53,494 nucleotides of DNA, taken from Myxococcota bacterium. GTDB lineage: Bacteria; Myxococcota_A; UBA796; UBA9615; JAKLKC01. Made by a program: the position numbers and the translations under genes. Within the stretch, counting starts at the first letter, position 1, and each line of letters starts with the position of its first letter. The stretch lies in the NCBI GenBank assembly GCA_023150875.1, contig JAKLKC010000046.1, forward strand, positions 1 to 53,494, read 5' to 3'. The notes under the pieces were generated by a model that was not told where the DNA came from, did no database searches, and worked only from the letters and a program-made list of their open reading frames with translations. Of this stretch, positions 8,640-17,202 are shown one piece after another.

Positions 8640-8909
8640 TCAGCGGCCGTCGATGGCGTCCACGATCCCCAGCACCACCGAGTGAAAGGGGTCGTCGTCG
8701 GTCCCGAGGACCTGCCGGGCGGCGTTGCCCTCCCGGGCGACCAGCACGGCGTCCCCCTCCCCCGCCTGCACGCTGTCCACCGCCAGGAACGGCGGGCCCT
8801 TCGCCCTCCCCTCGGGGTCGATGGGCACCACCACCAGCACCTTCGTCCCCTCGTAGACCGGGTGCTTCACCGTCGCCACCGAGGTCCCGATCACGCGCCC
8901 GAGGATCAC
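8640..8909 (-). CDS. BMC-P pentameric vertex protein (EutN/CcmL family), copy 3
   Basis: 89 residues, the usual size of the family. It opens with the hallmark ILGRVIGTSVATVKHP and ends VVLGIVDAIDG. Five copies form the pentamer that caps icosahedral vertices of a BMC shell. GTG start at 8909 after GGGGAGGG; its first bases overlap the stop of the preceding BMC-P gene (GTGA overlap), implying translational coupling. It is the last shell gene of the operon. Confidence 0.93.
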   Translation of the reverse strand: MILGRVIGTSVATVKHPVYEGTKVLVVVPIDPEGRAKGPPFLAVDSVQAGEGDAVLVAREGNAARQVLGTDDDPFHSVVLGIVDAIDGR

Positions 8910-9223
8910 GGCCCTCCCCTTCCGCCCCGGTTCCCCGGGACCGGCTCGGGCGGCCCCCGATTGGCATCCACCCGGTCGGCGATGGCCACCACCGAGGCGT
9001 CCACGGGCACGAAGACGACGGGGAGGGCCAGGGCGGCCTCCCGCCCCGTCACCCACCACACCACGTCCCCGGGCCCCGCCTGGAGGGGGTCGCAGGCGAC
9101 GAAGGGCTCCCCCACCTCGCGCCCGGTCTCGTCCAGGGGTTGCAGCACCAGGAGCTTGATCCCCTGGAGTCCCTCGTACTTCGCCGTCGCCACGACGGTC
9201 CCCGTCACCTTCGCCAGCTCCAT
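8906..9223 (-). CDS. BMC-P pentameric vertex protein (EutN/CcmL family), copy 2
   Basis: 105 residues from ATG. N-terminus MELAKVTGTVVATAKYEGLQ and the core VVAIADRVDANRG define an EutN/CcmL pentamer. The C-terminus carries about 15 extra Pro/Gly/Arg residues not seen in the other two copies. It sits between the trimer gene (2 bp upstream) and the third pentamer gene (4-bp overlap), so it is clearly operonic. It differs enough from copies 1 and 3 to be an old paralogue. Confidence 0.93.
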   Translation of the reverse strand: MELAKVTGTVVATAKYEGLQGIKLLVLQPLDETGREVGEPFVACDPLQAGPGDVVWWVTGREAALALPVVFVPVDASVVAIADRVDANRGPPEPVPGNRGGRGGP

Positions 9224-9225
9224 GC

Positions 9226-9807
9226 CTACCCCCGGATCCCGCCGCGGAAGGCGGGATCGGGCCGCGGGATCACCTCGGTGTGGACGAGCATGCCCCGCTC
9301 CCGGGCGGCGCAGGCCGCGGCGTCGACCGAGGCCTCGACGTCCGCCAGCGAGCCCCCGATGGTGAACACCCCCTTGCCCCCGATCCCGGAGCCCAGGCGC
9401 ATCTCCAGGAGGCTCACCGGCGTCGCCTTGCACGCGGCGTCGGCGCCGGCGATGGCCGCGGCGACCGAGGCGGTCTCCACCGCGCCCAGACTGTCCACAC
9501 CGCCGCCCGGGGCGAGCCCCGCGATGGCCGGGAGCACCTGGGGATGCACGCCGGGGAGGAAGAGCCGGTCGACGATGTGCTCGCCGGCGGCGTCCAGGCC
9601 GGCGCGGTAGGACTCGTCCACCACCGCCACCTCCCCCGAGATCAGGATCAGGTACTTGCCCGGGCTCACCGGCTCGGCCCGCAGCACCCGGCACTCGGCC
9701 CGCTTGACCATCTCGTCTCCCACCCGCATCGCCCGGGCGATGCTCGACAGCTCGATCAGGGCGATCGCGGGGTCGTTCAGGCCGGACGCGAGGTCGGGGG
9801 GAGCCAA
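9226..9807 (-). CDS. BMC-T trimeric shell protein (tandem BMC domains, PduT/Hoch_5812-like)
   Basis: 193 residues with two BMC folds in tandem: about 14-95 (ALIELSSIARAMRVGDEMVK ... PGKYLILISGEVAVV) and 105-190 (SLGAVETASVAAAIAGADAA ... GGKGVFTIGGSLADV). Three chains make a pseudohexameric tile. TTG start preceded by GGAGGG. From memory it resembles the single-layer trimer of the Haliangium ochraceum shell. The Cys that holds the Fe-S cluster in PduT cannot be assigned with confidence. Confidence 0.92.
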   Translation of the reverse strand: MAPPDLASGLNDPAIALIELSSIARAMRVGDEMVKRAECRVLRAEPVSPGKYLILISGEVAVVDESYRAGLDAAGEHIVDRLFLPGVHPQVLPAIAGLAPGGGVDSLGAVETASVAAAIAGADAACKATPVSLLEMRLGSGIGGKGVFTIGGSLADVEASVDAAACAARERGMLVHTEVIPRPDPAFRGGIRG

Positions 9808-9829
9808 GGGCCCTCCGGGTTGGGGGGTA

Positions 9830-11242
9830 TCAGATGATCCGGAAGTACCCCGCGAGGGTGCAGCGCCGCTCCCGGGTGAAGTGGACCGCCGTGGTCAGGC
9901 CCTCCCCGGTGGGGCTGGCGATGGTGAACGACGTGTAGCCCTCGCCCCCCATGCCCAAGCCCGCGTAACTCGGGGCGTTCTTCACGAAGATCGACGTGTT
10001 CACCACCCGCGCCATGCGGTGCAGGGACTCGACGTTCCGGCTCCACATGACCGCCGTGTGGCCGAAGCCGTGCTCGGCCTGGATGGCGCAGGCGATCCCC
10101 TCGTCCACGTCCTTCACCCGCACCACCGGCATGACGGGCATGAGGAGCTCCTCCTGGACGAAGGGATGGGTGCGCTCGACCTCGCACATCACCAGCCGGG
10201 GATCCCCCAGGGCGCGGACCCCGATGGCGGCCAGGATCTTCCCCGCGTCCTTGCCGACCCACTCCTTGTTGGCGTGTCCGTCCTTGAGGACGAGCCGCTC
10301 CAGCTCCCGGATCTGGTGGCCCTTGATCTCGACGGCGCCGCCGCGGACCATCGCCGCCTTGAGGGAGTCCGCCACGGAGTGGACGGCGAAGACCTCCTTC
10401 TCGACGATGCACACGATGTTGTTGTCGAGGGAGGCGCCGGCGACGATCCCCTTGCCCGCGGCCTCGATGTCGGCGGTCTCGTCCACCACCACCGGGGGGT
10501 TCCCCGGGCCGGCGGCGATGACCTTCTTGCCGGAGTTCATCGCCTCCCGGACCACCGCCGGGCCGCCGGTCACCGTGAGGAGCCGGAGTCCCTTGTGCCG
10601 CATGAGGGCCTGGGCCGACTGGATCGTGGGCCTGGCTACCGCGGCGACGCAGTTCTCGGGGCCACCGGCCTCGACGATGGCGTCGTTGATCAAGGAGACG
10701 CACGAGTGGGAGCAGCGCTCGGCGCTGGGGTGGACGTTGAACGCCACCGTGTTCCCGCCCGAGAGCATGGAGATCATGTTGTTGATCACCGTCTCGGTGG
10801 GGTTGGTCGTGGGGGTGATGGCGCCGATCACCCCGTAGGGCGCCCTCTCGGTGAGGCAGAGGCCCGCGTCGCCGGTGTGGGTGCGGGGTTCCAGGATCTC
10901 GGGCCCCGGGGTCTTGTTGATGACCAGGAGGTTCTTCTGGACCTTGTCCTCGACGCGGCCGAGCCCCGTCTCCTCCACCGCCATCGCCGCCAGGGTCCGC
11001 ACGTGCTGGGTGGTGCGGCGGCGGACGTTGGCGATGATCTCCTTGCGCCGCTCCAGTCCCAGGGCGCCGAACTGCTGGAAGGCGCGGGTGGCGGCGTCCA
11101 CCGCCTGGTCGACGTCGGGGAAGACCCCCCTGCCGCTGGCGCCCGGGGCGGTCGCGGGGGCGTCGCCGACACCCTGGGAACGCAGGCGCGCGTAGACCTT
11201 CTCCACCAGGGCGTCGATCTCGGAGCGGTCGAGGTCGGCCAC
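9830..11242 (-). CDS. BMC-associated CoA-acylating-type aldehyde dehydrogenase (PduP/EutE-like)
   Basis: 470 residues; GTG start after GGGGGAGG. The catalytic Cys is at about 278 in NNIVCIVEKEV, the PduP/EutE signature. APYGVIGAITPTTNPTET and GPGNPPVVVDE mark the nucleotide/CoA region. The first 20 residues (MADLDRSEIDALVEKVYARL) form an amphipathic helix followed by a loose linker, the classic encapsulation peptide of such dehydrogenases. The enzyme oxidises an aldehyde with NAD+ and CoA to acyl-CoA inside the shell. It lies 3 bp after a pentamer gene and 22 bp before a trimer gene. It is the only core enzyme in the operon. Confidence 0.94.
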   Translation of the reverse strand: MADLDRSEIDALVEKVYARLRSQGVGDAPATAPGASGRGVFPDVDQAVDAATRAFQQFGALGLERRKEIIANVRRRTTQHVRTLAAMAVEETGLGRVEDKVQKNLLVINKTPGPEILEPRTHTGDAGLCLTERAPYGVIGAITPTTNPTETVINNMISMLSGGNTVAFNVHPSAERCSHSCVSLINDAIVEAGGPENCVAAVARPTIQSAQALMRHKGLRLLTVTGGPAVVREAMNSGKKVIAAGPGNPPVVVDETADIEAAGKGIVAGASLDNNIVCIVEKEVFAVHSVADSLKAAMVRGGAVEIKGHQIRELERLVLKDGHANKEWVGKDAGKILAAIGVRALGDPRLVMCEVERTHPFVQEELLMPVMPVVRVKDVDEGIACAIQAEHGFGHTAVMWSRNVESLHRMARVVNTSIFVKNAPSYAGLGMGGEGYTSFTIASPTGEGLTTAVHFTRERRCTLAGYFRII

Positions 11243-11245
11243 GGG

Positions 11246-11557
11246 CTACGCCTCCCCCGCCCCGGCGGACTTGTCGTACACCCTACCCCCCGCGGCCAGG
11301 TCCACGGTGTCGACGATGGCCATGATGGTGGCGTCGCAGGGCTTCTTGTCGGTGGCGGTGGTCTGGCGAGCCGAGGAGCCCGAGGCGTAGAGGACGACCT
11401 CGCCTACGCCGCAGCCCACCGCGTCCACCGCGACCACCAGGGAGTCCTTGCCCCGCAGGTCGAGGGAGAGGTCCTGGACGAGGTACATCGTCAGGCCCTC
11501 CAGCTTCTCGTCCTTGCGGGTGGCGACGACGGTCCCCACGACCCTGCCGAGCTTCAT
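11246..11557 (-). CDS. BMC-P pentameric vertex protein (EutN/CcmL family), copy 1
   Basis: 103 residues; ATG after GGAGG. N-terminus [20 protein letters not shown] and C-terminal [12 protein letters not shown] are diagnostic for the EutN/CcmL pentamer. A 15-residue polar tail follows. Located between the hexamer gene and the aldehyde dehydrogenase gene. Three distinct pentamer genes in one locus is the pattern known from the Haliangium ochraceum BMC. Confidence 0.94.
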   Translation of the reverse strand: MKLGRVVGTVVATRKDEKLEGLTMYLVQDLSLDLRGKDSLVVAVDAVGCGVGEVVLYASGSSARQTTATDKKPCDATIMAIVDTVDLAAGGRVYDKSAGAGEA

Positions 11558-11633
11558 CGGCTCATCCTCCGTGTCCCAGAACGGGCGCTCCGCTCCCGGG
11601 CCGCCGGGGCGGCTCCGGGAGGCGGGCCGTCCC

Positions 11634-11924
<291 letters not shown>

Positions 11925-12029
11925 CTGCGTGCTCCTCTCGGGGGCCGCGCCGGCGCGACCGGCCCGCGGCGGATTTCCGGCCCGGGGGCGACCCCCCGGG
12001 GGGTCCGACCCTCACCGGGTCTGGCGGTG

Positions 12030-12668
12030 CTATCGATCCTTGAAGGAGGGGGGCTCCTTGCCGGTGATGGACTCGATGGCCGCGGTCGCGGCGGCGGCGG
12101 CGGCGTCGATCTCGGCCTCGGGGCCGCTCATGTAGAGGCGCCCGAAGGCGCCGAAGAAGCGGAGCTCGACGAGGTTGACCCGCGCCGCCTTCTCGGCCTC
12201 GTTGGCGGCGAAGGTCACGTAGGCCGCGGGGTCGGTCTCGAGGATCAGGAGGGACTCGCCGGGCAGGATCATCTGGCCGTAGCGGATCTTGTTGATGAGC
12301 TGGGCGTGGTACGGCTCGATGGAGCGGATGATCTCGTTCGAGACCACCCGCGGCTTGATGCGGTCCTCCTCGGTGAGGCCGAGGTAGTCCAGCACCGCCT
12401 GGCCGGCGAGCTGCACCTGCCCCTTGTCGTCGTCGTGGACCTCGAGGGCGCCGTAGGCCCTCTCCACCACCAGGGCCGCGGGGGTGGCGGTGGTGGCCTT
12501 CAGCGCCACGTCGATGATCCGGTTGATCACCATGCCCGGGGCCGTCTCCACGAAGAGGGACGCCTGGCCGGGCACCGGCAGGAAGCCCCGGGAGGTGGTG
12601 CCGATGTAGGAGGTCAGTTGCGGCTGGAGGCTGTCGAGGAAGACGAACCCCCGCAGGGTCACGGACAT
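12030..12668 (-). CDS. BMC-T trimeric shell protein (double-stacked Hoch_5816-like)
   Basis: 212 residues beginning [20 protein letters not shown] and containing [33 protein letters not shown] and [17 protein letters not shown]. From memory these match the Haliangium ochraceum trimers that stack face to face and gate a large pore. It is the first gene of the operon, with a promoter 71-99 bp upstream. The ATG at 12668 has only a weak ribosome-binding site, but starts further upstream lack conservation. Confidence 0.9.
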   Translation of the reverse strand: MSVTLRGFVFLDSLQPQLTSYIGTTSRGFLPVPGQASLFVETAPGMVINRIIDVALKATTATPAALVVERAYGALEVHDDDKGQVQLAGQAVLDYLGLTEEDRIKPRVVSNEIIRSIEPYHAQLINKIRYGQMILPGESLLILETDPAAYVTFAANEAEKAARVNLVELRFFGAFGRLYMSGPEAEIDAAAAAATAAIESITGKEPPSFKDR

Positions 12669-12738
12669 GCTGAACCCGCTCGCGCCCCCCGGCGGTCGAC
12701 CCGCGTGTGGAACGGGGTGATGGGAGGCGGTGGCCCGC

Positions 12739-12767
12739 ATTTGAGACGGAAGGGGGGACGCTGTCAA
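12739..12767 (-). promoter_or_regulatory. Sigma70-type promoter of the BMC operon
   Basis: On the minus strand TTGACA (a perfect -35, 12762-12767) is followed by a 17-bp spacer and TCAAAT (-10, 12739-12744). Transcription would begin near 12732, giving a leader of about 64 bases before the first shell gene. It stands in the 136-bp gap after the glycosyltransferase gene, so the shell operon has its own promoter. Confidence 0.65.
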
Positions 12768-12804
12768 GCCGGGGACCGCTCGCCGGGGCAACGCCGTTGC
12801 GCGC

Positions 12805-14028
12805 TCACAGGCCGTCCAGGGCGGCGCGGACCGTTCCCTCCCAGGTGTGCTCCGCCAGGACGCGGCGGCGGCCCTCCTCCCCCATCGCCCTCCTCCGCCG
12901 CGGATCGGCGCGCAGGCGGCCGAGGTGTTCGACCCAGGCGCCGGGCTCGCCGGGGGGGACGAGGGCACCGGCGGCCGGGGCGTCGGTCCTGGCGCCCACG
13001 AGGTGGGGCAGGTCGCCGATCCGGGTGGCGATCACCGGGATCCCCATCGCCATCGCCTCCACCGCCTTCAGGGGGCAGAACCAGAAGGGCTCCAGCACCG
13101 GGTAGGGCGCGCAGGCCACGTCGAACAGGGCCATGAGGCCGGGGACCTCCTCCTCGGGGACGTGCCCGGCGAATCGGACCCGGTGGGAGGCGGAGAGGTC
13201 GCCGGCGAGGGCCTCGAGCCGGCCCCGGGCCAGGCCGTCGCCGACGACGAGGAGGACCGGCTCCAGGGGGGCTCCCGGGGGCGCGCCGGCGGCCTCCCAC
13301 TCCACCGCCGCGACCGCCCGCAGCACGTCGTGGACCGCGTGCCAGGGCTTGAGGGACCCCGCGAAGCCCACCACGAAGCGTCCCTCCAGGTCCCACCGCC
13401 GGCGAAGGGCGGGGTCGGGGGCCCGGGGGGCGAAGCGCCGGGGATCGACCCCGTTGGGGACGAGGCGGACCCGGTCGGGGTCTACGCCGGGGACGGCCCG
13501 GACGTGGGCGGCGACCCCGGAGGAAACGGCGCAGATCCGCGCCGCGGCGGCGAAGACCAGCCGCTCGGCCAGCCGGAGGTGGGGCCCCGGCTTCAGGCCC
13601 TCGTAGCGCACCCTCTCCAGGGCCAGGGGGGCGTTGACCTCCAGGACCAGGGGCACGCCCAGGGCTCGGGCGAGACGCCCCCCTGCGGCGGAGAAGAGCG
13701 AGTACCGCTCGTAGACCAGGGTGGGCCGGAAGCGGACGGCCACCTTCCGGGCGAAGCCCGAGAGGCGTGCGTCGTAGGCGACCTCGTCCACGGCCGGGCT
13801 CCGCCGCAGGGTGCCCGGCAGGCCCCCCGGTGCCAGCGAGTGGACCGGGACGCCCAGGTCCGGAGGCGGATCGCCGGAGCGGACGGTGGGCCGGCGGCAG
13901 ACGACCTCGACCGAATGGCCCACGGCGACCATGGCCCGCAGCGTCTCGCGGACGTGGCGGGAGGCCCCGCCGGGCCCGTCCAGGGGGATCCCCGGGGAGG
14001 CGTGGAGGTAGAGGATCCGGTGGGACAT
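12805..14028 (-). CDS. GT4-family glycosyltransferase
   Basis: 407 residues. The N-terminal Rossmann domain begins [20 protein letters not shown] with [14 protein letters not shown]. The C-terminal domain carries the GT4 pattern [25 protein letters not shown] and an E-x7-E-type motif in [18 protein letters not shown]. Such enzymes transfer a sugar from a nucleotide donor to lipid or polysaccharide at the cytoplasmic face of the membrane. Donor and acceptor cannot be named. It ends 38 bp before the -35 of the BMC operon promoter and is probably not functionally linked to it. Confidence 0.88.
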   Translation of the reverse strand: MSHRILYLHASPGIPLDGPGGASRHVRETLRAMVAVGHSVEVVCRRPTVRSGDPPPDLGVPVHSLAPGGLPGTLRRSPAVDEVAYDARLSGFARKVAVRFRPTLVYERYSLFSAAGGRLARALGVPLVLEVNAPLALERVRYEGLKPGPHLRLAERLVFAAAARICAVSSGVAAHVRAVPGVDPDRVRLVPNGVDPRRFAPRAPDPALRRRWDLEGRFVVGFAGSLKPWHAVHDVLRAVAAVEWEAAGAPPGAPLEPVLLVVGDGLARGRLEALAGDLSASHRVRFAGHVPEEEVPGLMALFDVACAPYPVLEPFWFCPLKAVEAMAMGIPVIATRIGDLPHLVGARTDAPAAGALVPPGEPGAWVEHLGRLRADPRRRRAMGEEGRRRVLAEHTWEGTVRAALDGL

Positions 14029-14269
14029 GGTCCGAGGTGCGATGATCAGAGTCGGACGCGGAATAGGTTGGCGCGGCCGTTGCCTTCGCAACGGCCGTGA
14101 CAACCGGCGGTCGCACGGATCGGCGGCGAGGCGCAAGGATCGCAAGGAACGGCGCGAATTCGCGAGGGAAGGGATACCGAGCGTATCTCGACCGAGCGAA
14201 GGCGCGGGTGACGCCGCGAGGCGGGATGCATCGTCGTCGAGGCGGGTGACCGCATTCCGTGTTCGACTC
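14029..14269. repeat. Intergenic block with palindromes, possibly a dispersed repeat
   Basis: 240 bp with clearly lower GC than the neighbouring genes. It holds a perfect 10-bp hairpin CGGCCGTTGC-CTTC-GCAACGGCCG (14074-14097), extendable by one G-U and one C-G pair, and a perfect 12-bp palindrome CGCGAATTCGCG (14153-14164) next to a reiterated GCAAGGA motif. There is no T-run for a terminator and no gene. The make-up suggests an interspersed repeat, which a genome-wide copy count would settle. Confidence 0.35.
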
Positions 14270-14770
14270 TCAGCCCCCGTGGACCCACCCGGTGGGCCGG
14301 AGGGCGAGGGGTCGGGCGTGGGGATCGGAGGCCCCGGCGGACACCACCTCGCCGACGAAGATCGTGTAGTCGCCCCTCGCGACGACGTCGACGACCCGGC
14401 ACTCGAAGTGGGCGGGGCACCCCTCGATGACGGGGCAGCTCGTCTCGGCCCCGTCCCGGAACGGGTGTCCGTTGAGTACGGCCCCCTCGTGCCGGCTGGG
14501 GCGGAAGAAGGCCCGGGCGAGGTCCTCCTGGCCCTCGGCGAGGAGGTTGACGCAGAAGGCCCCCCCCTCCGAGACGAGGGCGTGCAGCAGGCTCCGGCTC
14601 TTGATCGCCGCCACCACCAGCGGGGGACTGAAGGACGCCTGGGTCAACCAGTTGCATGTGCCCCCGGCCACCGCATCGCCGGCCCGGCCGGTGACGACCG
14701 TCAGGCCGTACTCCAGCATCCGGAGCGCCTGGGTGACGGGGTCCTTCGCGTTCGGCCGCCTGTCGCCCAT
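14270..14770 (-). CDS. Flavin reductase-like (FMN-binding split barrel) protein, copy 2
   Basis: 166 residues, single flavin-reductase-like domain: TGRAGDAVAGGTCNWLTQAS and PPLVVAAIKSRSLLHALV in the N-terminal half, FCVNLLAEGQEDLARAFF, then AHFECRVVDVVARGDYTIFVGEV. This group (HpaC/flavoredoxin fold) binds FMN and reduces it with NAD(P)H, or serves as an electron-transfer flavoprotein. It is clearly a tandem paralogue of the next gene, 72 bp upstream on the same strand. Confidence 0.88.
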   Translation of the reverse strand: MGDRRPNAKDPVTQALRMLEYGLTVVTGRAGDAVAGGTCNWLTQASFSPPLVVAAIKSRSLLHALVSEGGAFCVNLLAEGQEDLARAFFRPSRHEGAVLNGHPFRDGAETSCPVIEGCPAHFECRVVDVVARGDYTIFVGEVVSAGASDPHARPLALRPTGWVHGG

Positions 14771-14842
14771 CGGATCCCCCGCGCGCCGCGGAGTGCGACG
14801 CTGAGGGGAGGATACCCGATCCCCCGCGCCCGGCGGCGGGCG

Positions 14843-15340
14843 TCAGCCACCGTACTGCCAGCCCGTCTCCCGCAGGTGCAGCGGCTTCGCCTCGGGCTCC
14901 CGGACCTCGGCGTGCACCACCTCGCCGATGAAGATGGTGTGGTCGCCCTTGTGGAGCTTGCCGACCACCCGGCACTCGAAGAAGGCGGGGCACTCCCGGA
15001 GCACGGGAGCCCCGGTGTGGCCGTCGAGGAAGGGGTGGCCGTTGACGCTGTGGTCCTCCTGCTGGGTGGGCTTGAAGAAGTCCTGGGCCAGGTCCACCTG
15101 GGAGGACGACAGGGCGTTGACGCAGAAGGCGTCGCTGGCGTCCACCAGGCCGTGGAGGCGGGAGTCCGCCTTCAGGGCGACCACGACGAGGGGCGGCTCG
15201 AACGACGCCTGGGTCACCCAGGTGCAGGACCCCGCCGCCACGGCGTCGCCGTGCCGGCCGGTCACCACGTAGAGCCCGTAGTCCAGGAAGCGGAGCGCCT
15301 GGGTGGTGGGGTCATGGGGGTCGGGGCGCCTTCGGGTCAT
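14843..15340 (-). CDS. Flavin reductase-like (FMN-binding split barrel) protein, copy 1
   Basis: 165 residues; ATG at 15340 preceded by GAGGAGGAG. The domain matches its neighbour block for block (YGLYVVTGRHGDAVAAGSC, WVTQASFEPPLVVVALK, FCVNALSSSQVDLAQDFF, FFECRVVGKLHKGDHTIFIG) and ends in the same G-W-x-x-G-G. The pair arose by tandem duplication and may form homo- or heterodimers, since the split barrel is an obligate dimer. No partner oxygenase gene is next to it. Confidence 0.9.
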   Translation of the reverse strand: MTRRRPDPHDPTTQALRFLDYGLYVVTGRHGDAVAAGSCTWVTQASFEPPLVVVALKADSRLHGLVDASDAFCVNALSSSQVDLAQDFFKPTQQEDHSVNGHPFLDGHTGAPVLRECPAFFECRVVGKLHKGDHTIFIGEVVHAEVREPEAKPLHLRETGWQYGG

Positions 15341-15432
15341 GTCGACTCCTCCTCGCGGGGTCCGGGACCGGTACCGGGCCTCCCGTGCAGGCCGCGCACC
15401 ACCGCGGGGACGGAGCGCCGGCGCGCCCCGGA

Positions 15433-17202
15433 TCAGGAGGGGATCCGCACGACCTCGATCACCCCCTCCCGGCACTCCACCCTCCTCTTCAGCACCTCGC
15501 CGGGGGCGATCTCGACCTCCTCGGAGCGGCGCTCGCAGCCGGCGGGGCGGTACTCGATCACGTGGCGCCCGGCGGAGATGGGCCTCCCCAACAGCGGCGC
15601 CTCCTCGCCACGGCCCCCGTCGATGGCCACGTACATCAAGGTGCCCGAGTCGATGAGCAGGGATCCGGGCTCCGGCGCTTCCGAGGCGCCCGGCCCGGCT
15701 GGCTCCCCCTTCGCCCCCTCCCCCTGCGCCGGCCTCTTCCCGGTGGGCGGAGACGGCGTCCCGGGGCGGACTGGAGGCGGGAGGGCCACCGCCGGCGTGG
15801 GCGAGGGAAGGGCCGGCGCCCCCGGCTCCGACGCCGGTGTGGGGACGGGCACCGGTCCGGTGGACGCCGCGGGGGTCCCCCGGGAGAGCTCCTGGGTGGG
15901 CGAGGTCCGTCCCGCTCCCGCACCCCCTGGCCCTCCCCCCGACCCCGGAGACGCCGGCGAAACCCCGCCCTCCCGCGACGGACCCCAGGGCCCGAAGGCC
16001 ACGGCCAGCGCCCCCGCCAGGACCAGCGCCCCGGCGCCCCCCACCGCCCATGTGGCCCGGCGCCGGAGCAGGGGCTCCCGCTGCACCGGGAAGCGCCCGC
16101 TTTCCATCCCCGCGAGACGCCGCAGGTCGACCTCCCGGGTCTCCGCCGCGCCCGCGCTGCGGGCCGCCTCCTGGGCCGCGCGCACCTCGGCGACGATGGG
16201 CCGCAGGTCGAAGCTCCCCGTCGGCTCGATGTTCCGGAGGAGCGCGGCGAGGGCGTCCCCCATCTCCGCCGCCGACGGATAGCGGGCGTCGGGGGAGCGG
16301 GCCGTGGCCCTCCGCAGGACCGGGCCGATCCCCGGCAGCCGCTCGTCGGCCTCCCGCGCGGCGGCCCGGGTGTCGGCCCTCAACACGCGGTTGAGGATGT
16401 GGGCCAGGTTGTCCCCGGCGAAGAGCTGCCCCAGGGTGATCACCTCGTAGAGGACGGCGCCCAGGGAGAAGAGGTCCGAGGCGGCGGAGATCTCCCGGCC
16501 CGTGACCTGCTCGGGGCTCATGTACAGGGGGGTCCCCTTGGTGACCCCCACCGAGGTCGCGGCGCCGAACCGCTCGCTGGCGCGGGCGATCCCGAAGTCC
16601 AGGACCTTCACCACGCCCTCGGTCGAGAGCCTGAGGTTGCCCGGCTTCAGGTCCCGGTGGACGAGGCCCACGGGCTCGCCGTCCCGACCGCGGGCCCCAT
16701 GGGCGTGGGCGAGCCCGGCGCACGCCTGGCGGCCGATCTCCAGCGCGGCACCGGGGGGCACGAACCTCTGGCGCCGCCGATGGAACGCCAGGAGGTCGTC
16801 CAGGTTCACCCCGTCGATGTACTCCATGGCGAGGTAGAAGCACCCGTCGTGGCGGTTGAAGTCCAGGACCTCGACGACGTTGGGGTGGTGCAGCAGGGCC
16901 CCGAGCCGGGCCTCGTTGACCATGGCGGCGACGAGGGTCTCCTCCCGGGCGAGGTGGGGCGGGACCACCTTCACGGCGAAGCTCTTGCTGAAGCCCAGGG
17001 GGCCGGCGACGCTGGCCCGGTACACCTCGGCCATCGCTCCCTGGCCCAGGAACTCCAGGAGCCGGTACCGTCCGAAGGTCTTCGGCAGCTCGAACATCGG
17101 GGCGTCGGGGACCGGGGAGGCCGGCGGCCGGCGGCGCGGCCCGGCGGGGGGCTCCGCCGTCGCGACGCGGAACGGCGGCGCCCTCCGGAACGATGGTATC
17201 AT
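15433..17202 (-). CDS. Transmembrane Hanks-type Ser/Thr protein kinase with PEGA-like tail
   Basis: 589 residues from the ATG at 17202; an ATG at 17097 (MFELPKTFGRYRLL) is an alternative that removes a low-complexity lead and the overlap with the divergent gene. The kinase domain has a glycine loop (LGQGAMAEVY), Lys78 in FAVKVV, catalytic VHRDLKPGN (about 180-190), VLDFGIAR, and the MSPEQ activation segment, so it should be active. One TM span lies at about 381-405 (GGAGALVLAGALAVAFG), then a long Pro-rich linker and a small beta domain ending VIEYRPAGCERRSEEVEIAP, PEGA-like. The layout, common in Myxococcota, suggests an envelope-sensing kinase. Confidence 0.88.
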   Translation of the reverse strand: MIPSFRRAPPFRVATAEPPAGPRRRPPASPVPDAPMFELPKTFGRYRLLEFLGQGAMAEVYRASVAGPLGFSKSFAVKVVPPHLAREETLVAAMVNEARLGALLHHPNVVEVLDFNRHDGCFYLAMEYIDGVNLDDLLAFHRRRQRFVPPGAALEIGRQACAGLAHAHGARGRDGEPVGLVHRDLKPGNLRLSTEGVVKVLDFGIARASERFGAATSVGVTKGTPLYMSPEQVTGREISAASDLFSLGAVLYEVITLGQLFAGDNLAHILNRVLRADTRAAAREADERLPGIGPVLRRATARSPDARYPSAAEMGDALAALLRNIEPTGSFDLRPIVAEVRAAQEAARSAGAAETREVDLRRLAGMESGRFPVQREPLLRRRATWAVGGAGALVLAGALAVAFGPWGPSREGGVSPASPGSGGGPGGAGAGRTSPTQELSRGTPAASTGPVPVPTPASEPGAPALPSPTPAVALPPPVRPGTPSPPTGKRPAQGEGAKGEPAGPGASEAPEPGSLLIDSGTLMYVAIDGGRGEEAPLLGRPISAGRHVIEYRPAGCERRSEEVEIAPGEVLKRRVECREGVIEVVRIPS

